The position numbers and the translations under genes are program-made. 64,000 nucleotides of DNA from Proliferodiscus dingleyae (taxonomy: Eukaryota; Ascomycota; Leotiomycetes; Helotiales; Lachnaceae): positions 1 to 64,000 of the forward strand of contig QYAK01000008.1 of NCBI GenBank assembly GCA_003988795.1, read 5' to 3'. The notes under the pieces are model-generated. The model was not told the origin of the DNA, ran no database searches, and was given only the letters and a program-made list of their open reading frames with translations. Positions 29,810 through 41,600 of the stretch are shown here, in pieces. Each line of letters opens with the position of its first letter. The first letter of the stretch is position 1.

Positions 29810-31424
29810 ATGATGGATTATCAATGTCTATTTGCGCCTGAAGTGCATGGTAGGGAAGCCATATCTCTCAAGCGGGGAAGTTTGCAACCCCGCAAGCCTA
29901 AATCTACCTTCTATGCTTCTCAAGAGGAGATCACTGCAAGTCAACCTGTTCGAGAATTAATGTTTCAGCACTTTGAGGTAAGTCACATCTAGCTCCTAAA
30001 TGATGAGCGACTGCTCACCTCTCAGGATGATCCTTCGGTTGTAGTCGGCGATGATTTCTTTAGCATAGAAGATCTGGACGACGAAAAGTTTAGTAGTCTG
30101 GATCATGGCGAATTCGCAAGGCTGAGATTGCTGTAATAGCTCCCGAGATAATGAAAGTCCTCTCACTAAGGCCCTGATGCAGAGTGTCTCCTCCGCGACT
30201 GGAAGCTAAAGACGAATATGGAAGGCTAAAAAGATACAACCCCCCGGCACCGACGCCCTTCGACAGTCTATCATTTCACAGACTGGTAGAAAATTTTCAA
30301 TTTCATAAAGCCTGCCTAACTTCCGGGGAGCTCGGCCAAGTATGCCGGATATCCCGTCCCGGGGGAATCACATGTACGTCAATATACTTTGCTTCCACAG
30401 AGTTTTTGAGCCAATCAAGTCTGATACGATCCAGCCTTTTATCTTGAGAATTATTCATATCGAAACGGATGGTACAAAGTCTCTGTAGCTTATGATCCCG
30501 CGATCATGAGCACGTCGGTCTACCTTTACAATTTTGACGTTAATGAGTCTCGCACGATATGTGACAAGCTGTTTAGCGAAACTATCAATCCTCTCACCTT
30601 GCATCCGATGCTTGTCCCTACAATAGTCTTCAAGTTGTCTGTCCAAACGTGTACCGATGAGCTACTCAGAGTCTTTCAAAGTTCAATCAGAATTGAACAC
30701 AGGATGGGACTGACCAACAATCGAACGTTTGAACATTTTAGAAATCTTGAAATGGATAACAAGGCCGCAGCTGAGAGGGCCTTTGGAGATGGCCAAGCTC
30801 TATGTGCTCTAGAAGAACGTTTTGACTTCTCGATCATGGCTGGAAAGAAGCTCCTTTCATATTTTGAAGATTTAAGCAAAACCACGCCCAACGGACCGCA
30901 GAAACCTACTTTCGAGAAGGCTGGTAGAATAATTTTTAATCGACTAGAAAATCTAGTAGACGTTCTCGAGTTTCAACTCCCGCGACTTCGACGAACAAAA
31001 GCCCACACGGAACTCAATCGTATTGGCGTAAGTCTGTTGCTCTTGGACCAGGGGCTCTCTGCTGATGCCTTCCTAGCTTGAGAACCGCACCGCAAACCAA
31101 GGCAACGAAATCAACTACCAGATCGCCCTCGAATCCAAAGCCGACTCCAGCGCCATGAAGGCCATCGCCGTCTTAACCATGACCTTCCTTCCCGCAACTT
31201 TCATAGCGACCTTTTTTGCGATGCCGCTCTTTGATTGGGATGCCGACTCTGAGTCTAGTATCGTTAAGAGCAGATTCTGGATCTTCTGGGCCGTAACAGT
31301 GCCTGGTACGGTGCTTGTATTGGTGTTATGGAGGCTCTGGTGGGCTTTTACTTATCGAAGTCAAGACGGAGAATTGTCAAGGAAAACTATGTTGGGACTT
31401 GTCAGGGCATTTATTGGAACTTAG
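29810..31424 (+). CDS. CorA/ZntB-like two-TM membrane protein (fungal Mg2+-transporter-like)
   Basis: Predicted 468-residue protein with the architecture of the CorA superfamily: a large cytosolic domain, a long helix, and two C-terminal membrane segments. Exons: 29810-29977, 30026-30132, 30183-30373, 30435-31027, 31077-31424; they sum to 469 codons. Fungal-family segments: PPAPTPFDSLSFHRLVENFQ, YSYRNGWYKVSV and LENRTANQGNEINYQIALES. TM1 is KAIAVLTMTFLPATFIATFF (about 380-404) followed by AMPLFDWDA; TM2 lies at about 415-440. The classical GMN motif after TM1 is absent, so Mg2+ transport should not be assumed. The start is uncertain: ATGATG at 29810 is the first in-frame Met, but coding-like sequence extends 5' of it. 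The third intron (30374-30434) is the least certain splice. Confidence 0.75.
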
Positions 31425-33420
31425 GAAAAGAAGCGGCGTAGCGAAGATGAGAAGGAGAAATCAGCCACAAAATCTAAGTGGAGATCGAGGGGTAACGGTC
31501 GTTAACAGGGCTATGGGAGAGCCAAATTTGCTCCTGGCCTCACCAAGATAGTAAAGCAGAGCGAGAACCGAGAGTGAAGTTTTGACAATGGAGGTAGGCT
31601 TGTCACGGCTGTCACGACGGCGGTAGTGTATATATGCTCATCGCGGAACATCCTCTCGCACTATTGTCTCATATCAGTGACAGCACCCATGCGTACGCTC
31701 TACAAACGCGCCCAAGGTGCAGAGATGAGAACTATGCTACTTCGCCGGGTGACCGCAAGCTGAAGGGCATTTACTAGGTCATGCAGCATTACTACAGTTC
31801 CTATACTGTCGTGGACCAGTAGAATATAGTAATAGAAGGCATTCCCAACTGTTAAAGTAATCCGTAGCACGGTGAGTCTCCTACCACTCATCATTTTCCC
31901 AGTAGTTTGCACATTCACTTCACACAAGACACCTAGGGTCACGGTATCTAAAGCCTTTGCTAAGAGATTTTACACGCTAAGCGTTCGGTTTGATTCTGAC
32001 TTACCTAATGCTATTCCCAGTTCGTTATATGTGATCCGAGAGGGAGGCTGATTGCCTAATATGGGCTAACGCGCCCGTGACCTCAGCTCATGTGTCACCT
32101 GACTGGGTCCAGACCTACTGTCTCTCGCGACTCCCCACGATGTTGTCTTCCATGCTAAGGGAAGTGGTCTGCTTTACCTCAGCATGTCGCTAGAGTGCCT
32201 TGTCGACTTGCGGGTGCAGTTGTAAGCCTCTGATAAAGGGTGTCTTTCTTGAAAGGATCGTCCAACAGGACGTCACTTCAAGCACTTCCGACCTCCACCG
32301 GCGAGGCTACACTAGATGCGTTCTAATTTCGTATGATACATACTACTGAGATATTTCTGTTTCTCGTGCTTGTTATATCTGAATGTTGTATCACTGATCT
32401 GGCGTATGTGCATGTACGTACGCTGGGCGTCCTTCCTGCCGCCACTGTCCTGCCGCTTTTGGGCACGGCTTGAACTTCATACCTGCTAATGCAGTGTCAC
32501 CCAAAACCAATGGCCGCTTTCCTTCTGCAAGTCGCTTGGATTGAGCAAATCGTTGTCTTGGAGGCTTTGTGAGAAGCGGGGGCGGGGATCCAAGCCATGA
32601 TCGCTACCACCTAAGGAGAGTTCCCTGAACGAGCTGGTGATGATGTGTGGCGCTGTCGATATGCACCTTCAGGGGAAATTAAGTCCATTCCATTATGCAC
32701 CGTCCTGAAAACGACCTCGAAGATCTATCTCGAGGTGGTACTGGCCTCGGCAACACCCACATCTCTAGCACCGCCTGTGTGGTGGTTCAGCACTAGCTTT
32801 ACCGTACATACCATACAGTCCAAAAGCATGACAATGAAGAGCTCAGCCGCATCTCTGAGGGGGGTCCGGCTGTACCAAGGCCATTTGCACTGCCTCGGTT
32901 GCTTTCTAGATATATGATGCTCTCCCTCTCAGATCAGCTATCATCGTGAACGCTTTTTGGACACGTTCTGCAGTCAGTCGAATATCACAGCTCTACCTGT
33001 TTTTCGTGAGCCGGCGTAACTTACGAGTGTTTATCTAGTCAGCATCTAGAGCTCGCTTTGACTAGTGTTTCTATCTTGGCATTTATCTACCCCTGAACTC
33101 GACATACGACAGTCCTGGAAAGGCGGTCATCTGAGATTCAAACTTTGGCTAGCATATTCAACGTGTTTCAGCGACTGCTTACGTGCCTACAACAACATCC
33201 AGTCTACATCACCAATCCGCTATGCAACGCTTATCTACTCTCACAACGGCTGCTAAATTACCCTTCGTACCCTTTTCCCTGGCGAGTAATCGGTGAGGTG
33301 GCAACAGGGCCGCCGAGGCAACACGGTGAGGACGTCTAAAGATTAGCATAACAAGCGACTAATGACTCGATAGGTTATCTTGGACCAATGTTTATAGGGA
33401 GCTCTCAATAGATGTGTAAG

Positions 33421-33510
33421 GCACCATGCAGACTATCAACACCGGATCCCTGCCGAACGTCCTTAATCGTGGATTCAGGATGGGTGAGCTAACCCCGGGA
33501 GTCGCTGGTC
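33421..33510 (+). pseudogene. Possible degenerate 5S rRNA-like sequence
   Basis: Three short matches to conserved 5S rRNA blocks occur in the right order. They are aacaccggatccc (33438-33450), ttaatcgt where the A-box TTAAGC would lie, and aggatgggtga (33477-33487) followed by cccggga (33494-33500), as in the C-box and closing helix. The spacing between first and second main blocks is about 13 bases shorter than in a functional 5S gene, and the flanking stem is not evident. 5S genes and relics are dispersed in many fungi. Chance similarity remains quite possible. Confidence 0.22.
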
Positions 33511-33518
33511 CTCCGAAA

Positions 33519-33532
33519 GTCCTGATCAGGAC
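33519..33532. repeat. Perfect 14-bp palindrome
   Basis: gtcctgatcaggac is its own reverse complement. It lies about 110 bp upstream of the C2H2 gene start. Confidence 0.9.
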
Positions 33533-33643
33533 CCCGCATGTGCCTGGTCATCGCTTGATTTCGCACAAGAAACAGTGATCTCAGTGGTTGCCCGCGAAGC
33601 GATATAGTGAGCCAGCGAAGGCTAAAAACAGCAGTAGAAGCGC

Positions 33644-35510
33644 ATGGCATATTTCCAGGAAACAGGACGTATTACTAGCATCAAATCTTCCGTCCGCGCA
33701 ATCGAGATCATGCCTCCAACTGCTAGCAGACGAGAATTCTCAATCATCGAGAGTAGAATCGAAAAGTTTCTGGCTACCTCCGAAAGCCTGATTCATCAGC
33801 TTATCGAACGGTCGGTTTCCAGACATGAAGTAATTCAAAATGCTAAACATACTCAGGATTCGGAATCGTGCCACAAATAGGACATTGCACTTACGCTTCC
33901 TCATTTGGGTAGCTTACTCTCGCAAGTACCACGCGAATATAAACGGTCAACAGCAAAGGACCTGTCCTCTGGTAGGATGCGAGCGGCCTTTCGCTGATCA
34001 AGATACTCTGCTCAAGCACGTCTGTCAATGCCCACGTTTGTGGCACGGCCGCTATCGATGCTTTGAATGTGGCAGAGAAGAACGAATCAGCAAATGTCAA
34101 ACGCATACCTGTAACGAATTCTGCCATCGGAGAGATAGGATGTCCGCTATGGCCAATTCAGCCAAACGTTTCTTCTCGCCTCATAAATCAGACGAAACCA
34201 GTGTTGCTCCAAATCAGGAGCCAGATTTGCACTTCATTTCAGAGCTCGCTGTTGACCCGGCTACTGCATTGGCTGAATTGGAAACTCATTGGTCCGATAA
34301 CGTCCATGATTGCTTTCAAGAACTGCCAAGCTATGATGCACCAGCAGAGCTTGGTAGCAACAACTCAGCCTTGACGGGAAGCCACGCCTACGAGCAGTCT
34401 TGGTCTATGCAGCGCGACGCCTATTACTATTACCCAGACTATCTTAAAGGCCAACAACATCCGTGTCCTATGGCAGGAGATAATTTAGCCGACCAGACAT
34501 ACGAGCATCACGCCCTTCACCAAACCACCCATTCAGAGCCCTCTTATCTACCGAAAAGAGCTAGAGTGACAGGGTCATTTAGAGAAACTATACCTCGTGT
34601 CAACAATCATTCCTCTGTAACACACCACATCAGAGATCTAGATCGGTCTTTTCATAATGCCTCTGTTTCAAGTGGTGTAGCCACTGACTGTGGTACTTCC
34701 AATTATAGCCGGGTTCAAGCTATGATGGCCTTTGGATATCAAGAGCCTTCAATAACACCGACAACACCGGAGGGCTATGCGAGTAGTCAGAGCCTCACGG
34801 AGAACTCTTCTACTCCAAGAGAGTCATTACTGTCACCCTTGACGCCGTCGACGCTCGGCTCTGAATTCAGCCTTGGATCAGGAAAGCCTGCACAACCAAT
34901 CAATGTCTTCGATGAGTTGTCATTGCCAGAACTTGATTCTCTTGAGCGTACCCCTCCACTTGGCAGTCCGCAAGTACCTTCTTACTGCTCATACTACCTT
35001 CCGCTCGGGGAAGCAAAACCACGTCTATATCATTATGCTTCCAAGAAAATCTGTCCGGTACAAGAGTAAGATACCTTTCCTTTAACAAAAGACCAATGTT
35101 AGTAACAACCTGATTCTAGCCAGCTACGACCTCATCAACTGCACTCTAGTGGCTATCTGCCTGATGCAGCTACTCTGGCACCACCATTAGGACCTTTAGA
35201 GCCCGATTTGTTGCCTTCGGCACATCCACAATACAGCGAGGCGAATTACAAATGCGGTAATTGCGGATATGAGCCCGGCGGGAAGGAGATCAACAAGAGG
35301 TCGAATTTTAAACGGCATCAAAAGAACTGCACCCCCGAATCATTCCACATGCGTGGTAGAAAGATATACAAATGCCCGTATCGCGACTGTAAGAGCCGCT
35401 TCTCACGCTCTGATAACCTCGGGGTTCACCGTCGCCGCAAGAACCATTTTGAGGACGCGGAACGTGGAGTTGAGCTGCTATTGGACATAGTTCCCTTGGA
35501 TGATGCCTAA
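33644..35510 (+). CDS. C2H2 zinc-finger protein (putative transcription factor)
   Basis: Predicted 571-residue protein. Exons: 33644-33829, 33927-35065, 35120-35510; they sum to 572 codons. The first exon encodes a helical leader (TSIKSSVRAIEIMPPTASRR, ESRIEKFLATSESLIHQLIE). Exon 2 starts with a Cys/His-rich region, RTCPLVGCERPFADQDTLLK then HVCQCPRLWHGRYRCFEC, resembling a degenerate C2H2 array. A long Ser/Thr/Pro-rich middle has possible phosphosites (STPRESLLSPLTPSTLGSE). The C-terminus has two fingers: YKCGNC to RHQKNC (Cys487, Cys490, His508, Cys512; a C2HC variant) and YKCPYRDC to HRRRKNH (Cys527, Cys532, His545, His551). This layout is common among unnamed fungal C2H2 proteins. The first intron is inferred from frame and phase only, so the N-terminus is less certain than the rest. 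Target genes are unknown. Confidence 0.75.
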
Positions 35511-37145
35511 AGAATTGTTGAAGACTATAATGCAGTTGGTTCAATAATTGATATCAAGGTTGACCTAGTGAACACAATGTTCATTAGTAGTCGGTTTTAT
35601 CACTAGCTTTGCGATTAGGTCGCGATCGTCTGTGCTTTGAGGGGCGAAGATGTTTCCACTTATTCGACATGGTGACTCAGCAGCAGCGGCGAAGGTTGCA
35701 ACTTTGCCCCTTTGTCTGTATTTCATTAAAAAAATTTCCTAGGCTGACTAGCTCAACTTTGAATTAATGTCACCATTTGTTCAACATAACCATGCCTGAC
35801 AGGCTGGTCTGCAGTATCGCATGGGAATGTCATGAGCGTTCAAATAAGAAAATCAATGGTTTTTCCTATTCAGTTCGTATTTAATAGGATACGAATCAAG
35901 ATTTGGATTTTACCATAGTAAATCTCACAAGCTGGCGACGGGTGAGGTGACCACATTATTTGAGAAGCCGTTGCACCACAAGCTAGAAATATTATCTTGA
36001 AAGAAGGAGCTTAGGACCGATGGTAGGACTTATGGCGTCATGTACTTTTACAGGACCTGATCTATATATTCCTGATTTTACACTTTCAAGCAGCCCCACG
36101 ATAAGATTCATACCTCCTACGGTGAGAGCTGATTGGTCTACATGATAGTGAACACAGCGCCGTAAGCCTGAAATGACGGTGACGTTTGGCATCTATGCAT
36201 ACACCTGATGGTATCTCATAGTTGCAATGCATTTTCGATTTATACTTCCCATGAGAATGTCTCGGGCGCCTCCTCAATCAGGATCAGACGCACAAATAAG
36301 TGCAGCTCAGATGCCACAATCTTCTCCAAGCTGGCCATAACATACTTAGATCTGTATAAAAGGGACTGACCTCCATCTCGTGGACAAAATGTTTGACTTT
36401 TGTTTCGATGATACTGTTGCATTGTAACATCAGCTACTTTTATGTACGGCACAAATATTCAAACACTTTTACGTGAAATCCAGTGATTCTCAAGATGCCA
36501 GCCATTTCTTCCAAGAAGTAAGACGTCCACTGTTGGTCGGCTTTTAAATAGTGACACAATTATAGCACTTCACAACAAGGCACTACTCAGCACACTGAAA
36601 CTTCCATGCTTACTCAACAAAACCTTTCCCATATTCAGGAGGGTTCATCAAGTAAAGACGTGTATCTGAGCCGAGATCAGAACTTCGAGAGGGTTGCACA
36701 AGGTTTAGCGACGAATAGGAGAGACGGACACGTGATCACAAATGAATGGGAAAGGCAATGGCAGTTCGCCAAACGTTGAGGGATGTGATGGCTTTGTAGT
36801 ATTGTCGAAGATGCTTGTCTCTTGTCTGAGATCTCCTATTCTCTGGAAATACGGCTTGCTTCATTGGGGAATAGGGTCTTGGATTATGATTGGCTATGAA
36901 TCCGACCCTGCAAATATCTGTAGCTTATGCCTCGATGGGAGCCAGTAAAAGCCCACCAAACAGTGGGAATGCAGGCACTATCTTCTTAGGCATCGTTCTT
37001 GTACTCCATCTCCGCATACATATATTCTATCATATCTCAATGTCTTCAAGCACTTCTTGAAATAATTCGTTAACCAAGTTTTGCTGACTTGCTGAATCCC
37101 TCAACAGAGTATACCTTGGAATTTATCAATCTTGAGACAAACGCT
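35511..37145. other. 1.6-kb intergenic region, C2H2 gene to MDR gene
   Basis: No coding frame with family resemblance and no RNA gene seen on either strand. The part near 35700-35900 is AT-rich. The promoter of the oxidoreductase presumably lies near the right end. Confidence 0.45.
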
Positions 37146-38290
37146 ATGGAGACAATGAAAGCAGCTGTCATCTACCAAGCCGGTGGACCTGAGACTCTCA
37201 AACTTGAACGGCGCCCCATCCCCGTTCCATCCCCAGGCCAAGTCCTCATTCGTGTGCGCGCATTCGGGCTCAATCGATCTGAACTATTTACACGTCAAGG
37301 CCACTCTCCGGATGTCTCGTTCCCACGCATCTTAGGCATTGAGTGCACGGGCATCGTTGAATTCTGTCCCGGTAATGAATTTCCCAAAGGTACAATTGTA
37401 GCTACGGCCATGGGAGGCATGGGTAGGGCCTTTGATGGTGGGTATGCAGAATTCACTTGCGTGCCCGTGGAGAATGTGCAGGCTCTTAGCACGGGGCTAA
37501 GTTGGGAGGTACTCGGTGCGATTCCGGAGATGTTACAGACAGCATGGGGCAGTTTATTCAAAGCACTGAAGTTGAAAGAGGGCGAGAGGTTGCTTGTGAG
37601 GGGTGGCACGACGTCTGGTAAGCTACCACGTGTTCCAGCTCTCCGCTGCTTCTGGAACATGTCTTCTTGGTCGAATACCTTATCATAAGAGTCATTTTCA
37701 CTAATATGAGTCTGATATAGTTGGCTTGGCCGCAGCTGCTATTGCAAAGCAGCATGGTGCTTATGTTGCCTCCACATCGAGGAGAAAGGATCGAGAGCAG
37801 ATGCTGAAAGTTGCTGGTGCAGATGAGATTATTGTTGATGATAGTTCCATTTCAAAGAATATTACGGCGAAATTTGATAAGGTACTAGAGCTGGTAGGGA
37901 CCACAACTTTGGAAGACTCTTTACAATGTGTGAATGAAGGAGGAAGCGTTTGTATGACTGGAAGTATGTATTACTAAGAACTCTCACCGAAAGCCCTCCT
38001 GCGATTCGGAAAGCTTAAACACTGACTTACTTGTCTCAGTGGTTGGTAATAAGTGGAGTTTAGACAACTTCAGCCCGATGGGCTCAATTCCCCACGCTGT
38101 TAACTTAACAACGTATTCTGGAGGCCAGAAGGACTTTGTCGCGACGCCACTTGAAGATCTAGCAAAACTGATCAAGATTGGCAAACTTAAAGTGCAGATA
38201 GGGAAAGTGTTTCCACTTGATGATATTGTCGAGGCCCATCGCTCGATGGAGGAGAATTCGGCCGGAGGGAAAATCGTCGTCCTGCCTTGA
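37146..38290 (+). CDS. Quinone-oxidoreductase-like MDR enzyme (zinc-independent)
   Basis: Predicted 321-residue medium-chain dehydrogenase/reductase of the NADPH:quinone reductase branch. Exons: 37146-37617, 37721-37963, 38040-38290; they sum to 322 codons. The N-terminal catalytic domain begins MKAAVIYQAGGPETLKLERR and includes RAFGLNRSELFTRQGH and LGIECTGIVEFCPGNEFPKG. The nucleotide-binding motif is a variant GGTTSVGLAAAAIAK (intron 1 splits it), followed by ADEIIVDDS. The zinc-ligand Cys/His set of alcohol dehydrogenases is missing, supporting the quinone-reductase branch. The C-terminus has GKVFPLDDIVEAHRSME and GGKIVVLP. Two ATGs 9 nt apart (METM) could both serve; the first was chosen. 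Substrate unknown. It is convergent with tel1. Confidence 0.88.
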
Positions 38291-38607
38291 AAGACAACAA
38301 CGGAATATTTAGTATAGAAGGCTCAACTATCCTATCAGCAGAATAGTGGCAATGTGGATCAAAACCGCAGATTTGCGCATAAGCTATAGGGTTATTGCTA
38401 TACATGGTATCAAGATACTTTTATGGCCCGTGAGACTCCTGCAAGGCCAGGCTCTAAGGCCTCGTAAGTGACGTATATGTACATGCGCATATGCTTCTAC
38501 TTCGTCCTGGAAGCTGGAAGCAACCGCTAGGCAGCATGATAATTCGTGAATACATTCAATAAATATCAGCAACATAACATGCTGATCATCAACGTCGATC
38601 GACCCAA
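38291..38607. other. Convergent intergenic region, MDR enzyme / tel1
   Basis: 317 bp holding two 3' UTRs. Nothing else seen. Confidence 0.5.
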
Positions 38608-41600
38608 TCATGCATATGCAGCCCAACCTAATGCTATTGTCAGTCTGGGTGAGCACCATTTGGGAGAAGGTTTTCATACCAGAATATAACACAGCGAGAT
38701 TCCTCTCATCACTAGCTTGATTGATCAGGTCGTTCACGGCCGCTGTAGCGCTCAACGTGTTCACAAGTTTCTTGTTGACGACATTCAGAACTCTATCGGC
38801 CTCACCGGGCTCATTGATAGCCTCCCTCGTTCTCTCAACCTTGGCATTCAGAGCGCCACTCTGACCCTCTTGTACTTCTTGCAGTTTTGCAAGCCGGGCG
38901 GGAGAGACCGACCAGCTGTAGAGAGGGTCATATCGCAGCACGTCAAGGACAGCCATGATACTGTCGGCCTCTTTCCGCAAAGTCTCGAGTGTGAATTCGC
39001 AACAACGTCGGAACACGCCTTCAGTCTTCGTGATTCCCATACCATCAACGATATCACGAGTCAAACGAAATGGTACAAGCTCTGGTACTGGTAAGATACG
39101 GCCAGCCTCAAAAGCAACTCCCAGGTCGATGTGGACAACTTCGCCGCTCCGAGCGTCGAGAAGAATATTGTGACCGTGCCTGTCGCCAAGACCAAGCACG
39201 TACCCAAGCATTGAAATTGCAGCCGTGCTCCTTGTGTAAGCTAGACGCTTCACGAACCATTCGTCAGGATCGGTAAAGTTTTCCGTAAAAAAGTATCTCA
39301 TAACCGGATGAAATCGTTCTGAGATGCTGCGGAATCTTCGAACTCTCACTTCGACTGATTGAGTTTGCACCTCACCGATTTCTTTACGACATTCATTTCC
39401 TGTCAAATCCTTAGGGTTATATCTCTCGTGAGCTGGCATCAGATACTCATGAAGCGGTGTTGTATCCGCCACGAATTCCATTATACCAGCAACCGCCGTC
39501 AGAGGCACCACCTTGTAGGTTCTAATTTTGAGATCCCGTTGGCGAGTTGATTGACTTGTTTTGAGAAGTTCGTTGACTTGTTCAAATACCTGTTCCATTA
39601 TGGCATCTTGTCGCAGATCATCTTGACTTCCCTTGACCTAGAGATTGTTAGTGATAGGCTGGCGACAATAACCATCTGATGTCACTCACTAATTGTTTGA
39701 ATCTAGTCCCATTATCAGCAAGAACGTTTATGATTTTTGGCGCGCTGACACCGGACGCAATGGACATCACTGGCTCGACCTTGCTCATCAGGGGTAGTTT
39801 AGAATAGTCGAGATCTGCCGCAAGCGGTATGGGCATCGTGGGTGGTGGAATCCGGTATTTATGGATTGAAGCGTTCAGACTAGAAGCTGCAGTAGATTCT
39901 TTGATGGCTATCTTCCGTCCAGATTTATACTTCTGGTCATCCTTTTCAGCTGCAAGATAGATGTATGACTTATTGTTTTGGACTATAGCTTGCCATTTTG
40001 AAGCAGACTTAGTCGCCGCTGATAAGTGTTTCGCTACCTTCCTAGTGGAACAATAACGTGAAACAGCGGCTTCGTCCTCAGGCCTTGGCTTACTGTTGTT
40101 TCCAGCATTGATGGTGTACATTCCATGATATGGGTGGTCAGTACATATTCGCATGATCAGACCGAACAATTGCTGTTGGAAACTCGTGTCAGTGTCCTGG
40201 AGACGCGAGGCAAATTGATTCATCAGGGACGCCAGCTTCCGACTTGGGACGTGTTTGAGATATTTTAGTACGGCTACATTGGCGATGTCTTCTTCCGCGT
40301 GCTCTAGCCAAAGGGCCGCAAAACGAAGGGCAACATTGTCATTCTCGTCAGAGGCAGTCAAAGCGAGTAGGTAGTTGTCTAAACTCTGTCTCAAGAACTG
40401 ATTTCTGTTCGAGATATGTCGTCGTAGCTCCTCTTCATCGATTTTGAGCCAGGACCGTGCGTTTGAATGCTGCTTCTTGACTCTATTCTGCTCATTCTTA
40501 GAAGTCGTAGTGGTAAGGATTCTTTCTAGTTGTGCCATTTCATCTCTCTTAGCTTGGCTCATTTTTTCCAGCCGCTCCATTTCCACTAGAGTGTCTGGAT
40601 CACGCAATTGTTGATCACAAAAGACAGCGAACTGTTTGAACACTTGACCAGCTTCGCTTCCACTTGTATTTCCTTTGAGTTCATTAAGTGCGGGTTTCAG
40701 ATAATTGTCAATGATCTGGTCAGCCTTTTCGAGTCTGGCAACTGACACTCGATGGCCAATCTTCGAAAGCAAATTGGAACGTCCAACGGCGATGTTTTGC
40801 TTCTTCAAACCGGCAGCATTATCTATGTCTTGTAGCATTCCAATAGATGGACCCATTTCGCCCTGATCCCAAAGAGCATTCGCGAATTCGACTTGAATTG
40901 GAGCTTCAAGGTTCAGCCGTACCTCTTGACACGCAGGGATAAGATCTATCAACGAGGTAGCGATAGACAACGATTCCTGCAAAGCATGATGGGAACGGTT
41001 GAGTGCAGACGCTAATAAAGAGCTTCGAACCTCTACTAGACGAGTGTCTATGGGGCTCACATCCAGAATCTTTTGCAGAGGAAGTTGCTGACTTAATATG
41101 CTCAGAGTGGTCCCCCTACACGACAGTATGTGACTGATATCGTCATACCTAAGAAGACTTAGCCCTAAACTAAGATGAGTTTACAATTTGCCTACCTGCC
41201 AATTTTCATCCAAGCCGAGCGATCTTGAAATCTGGATAGCATATCCTCAATCTGTTCAGAGCCTTGACTACTCAATGTTTCATCCATCTCGACCAAGGCA
41301 GCTAGGGCTTGTAGTGAGTCGTGAAGGGCACTGGCTCCTAGGTCTTGACCCATCAAATTATCCATAGTGCAAACAAGTCCATCATTTATGGCTTGCGATA
41401 TTCCACTGTGATTAACAGCTGTCTGGATAGACTGGAAGGTCTTATAAATACTTATAGAGTTATTGCTAAAAGAGCTGGGGACTGGGAGATCCCATCGCTC
41501 AAGCTTTCTTGCAGTTCGAAACATGGAATCTAAAGATTCAGCGCTCATACCGGCAGATTGTTGAGCTTGGACTAGAAGAGAATGCGAGAGACCACTCAGA

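Larger units (their letters stand above)
31425..33643. other. 2.2-kb gene-free region
   Basis: Between tandem plus-strand genes. Short frames here resemble nothing known and are interrupted. I see no terminal repeats or transposase signature. The two points of note are a possible 5S rRNA relic and an adjoining palindrome (separate entries). Confidence 0.45.
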
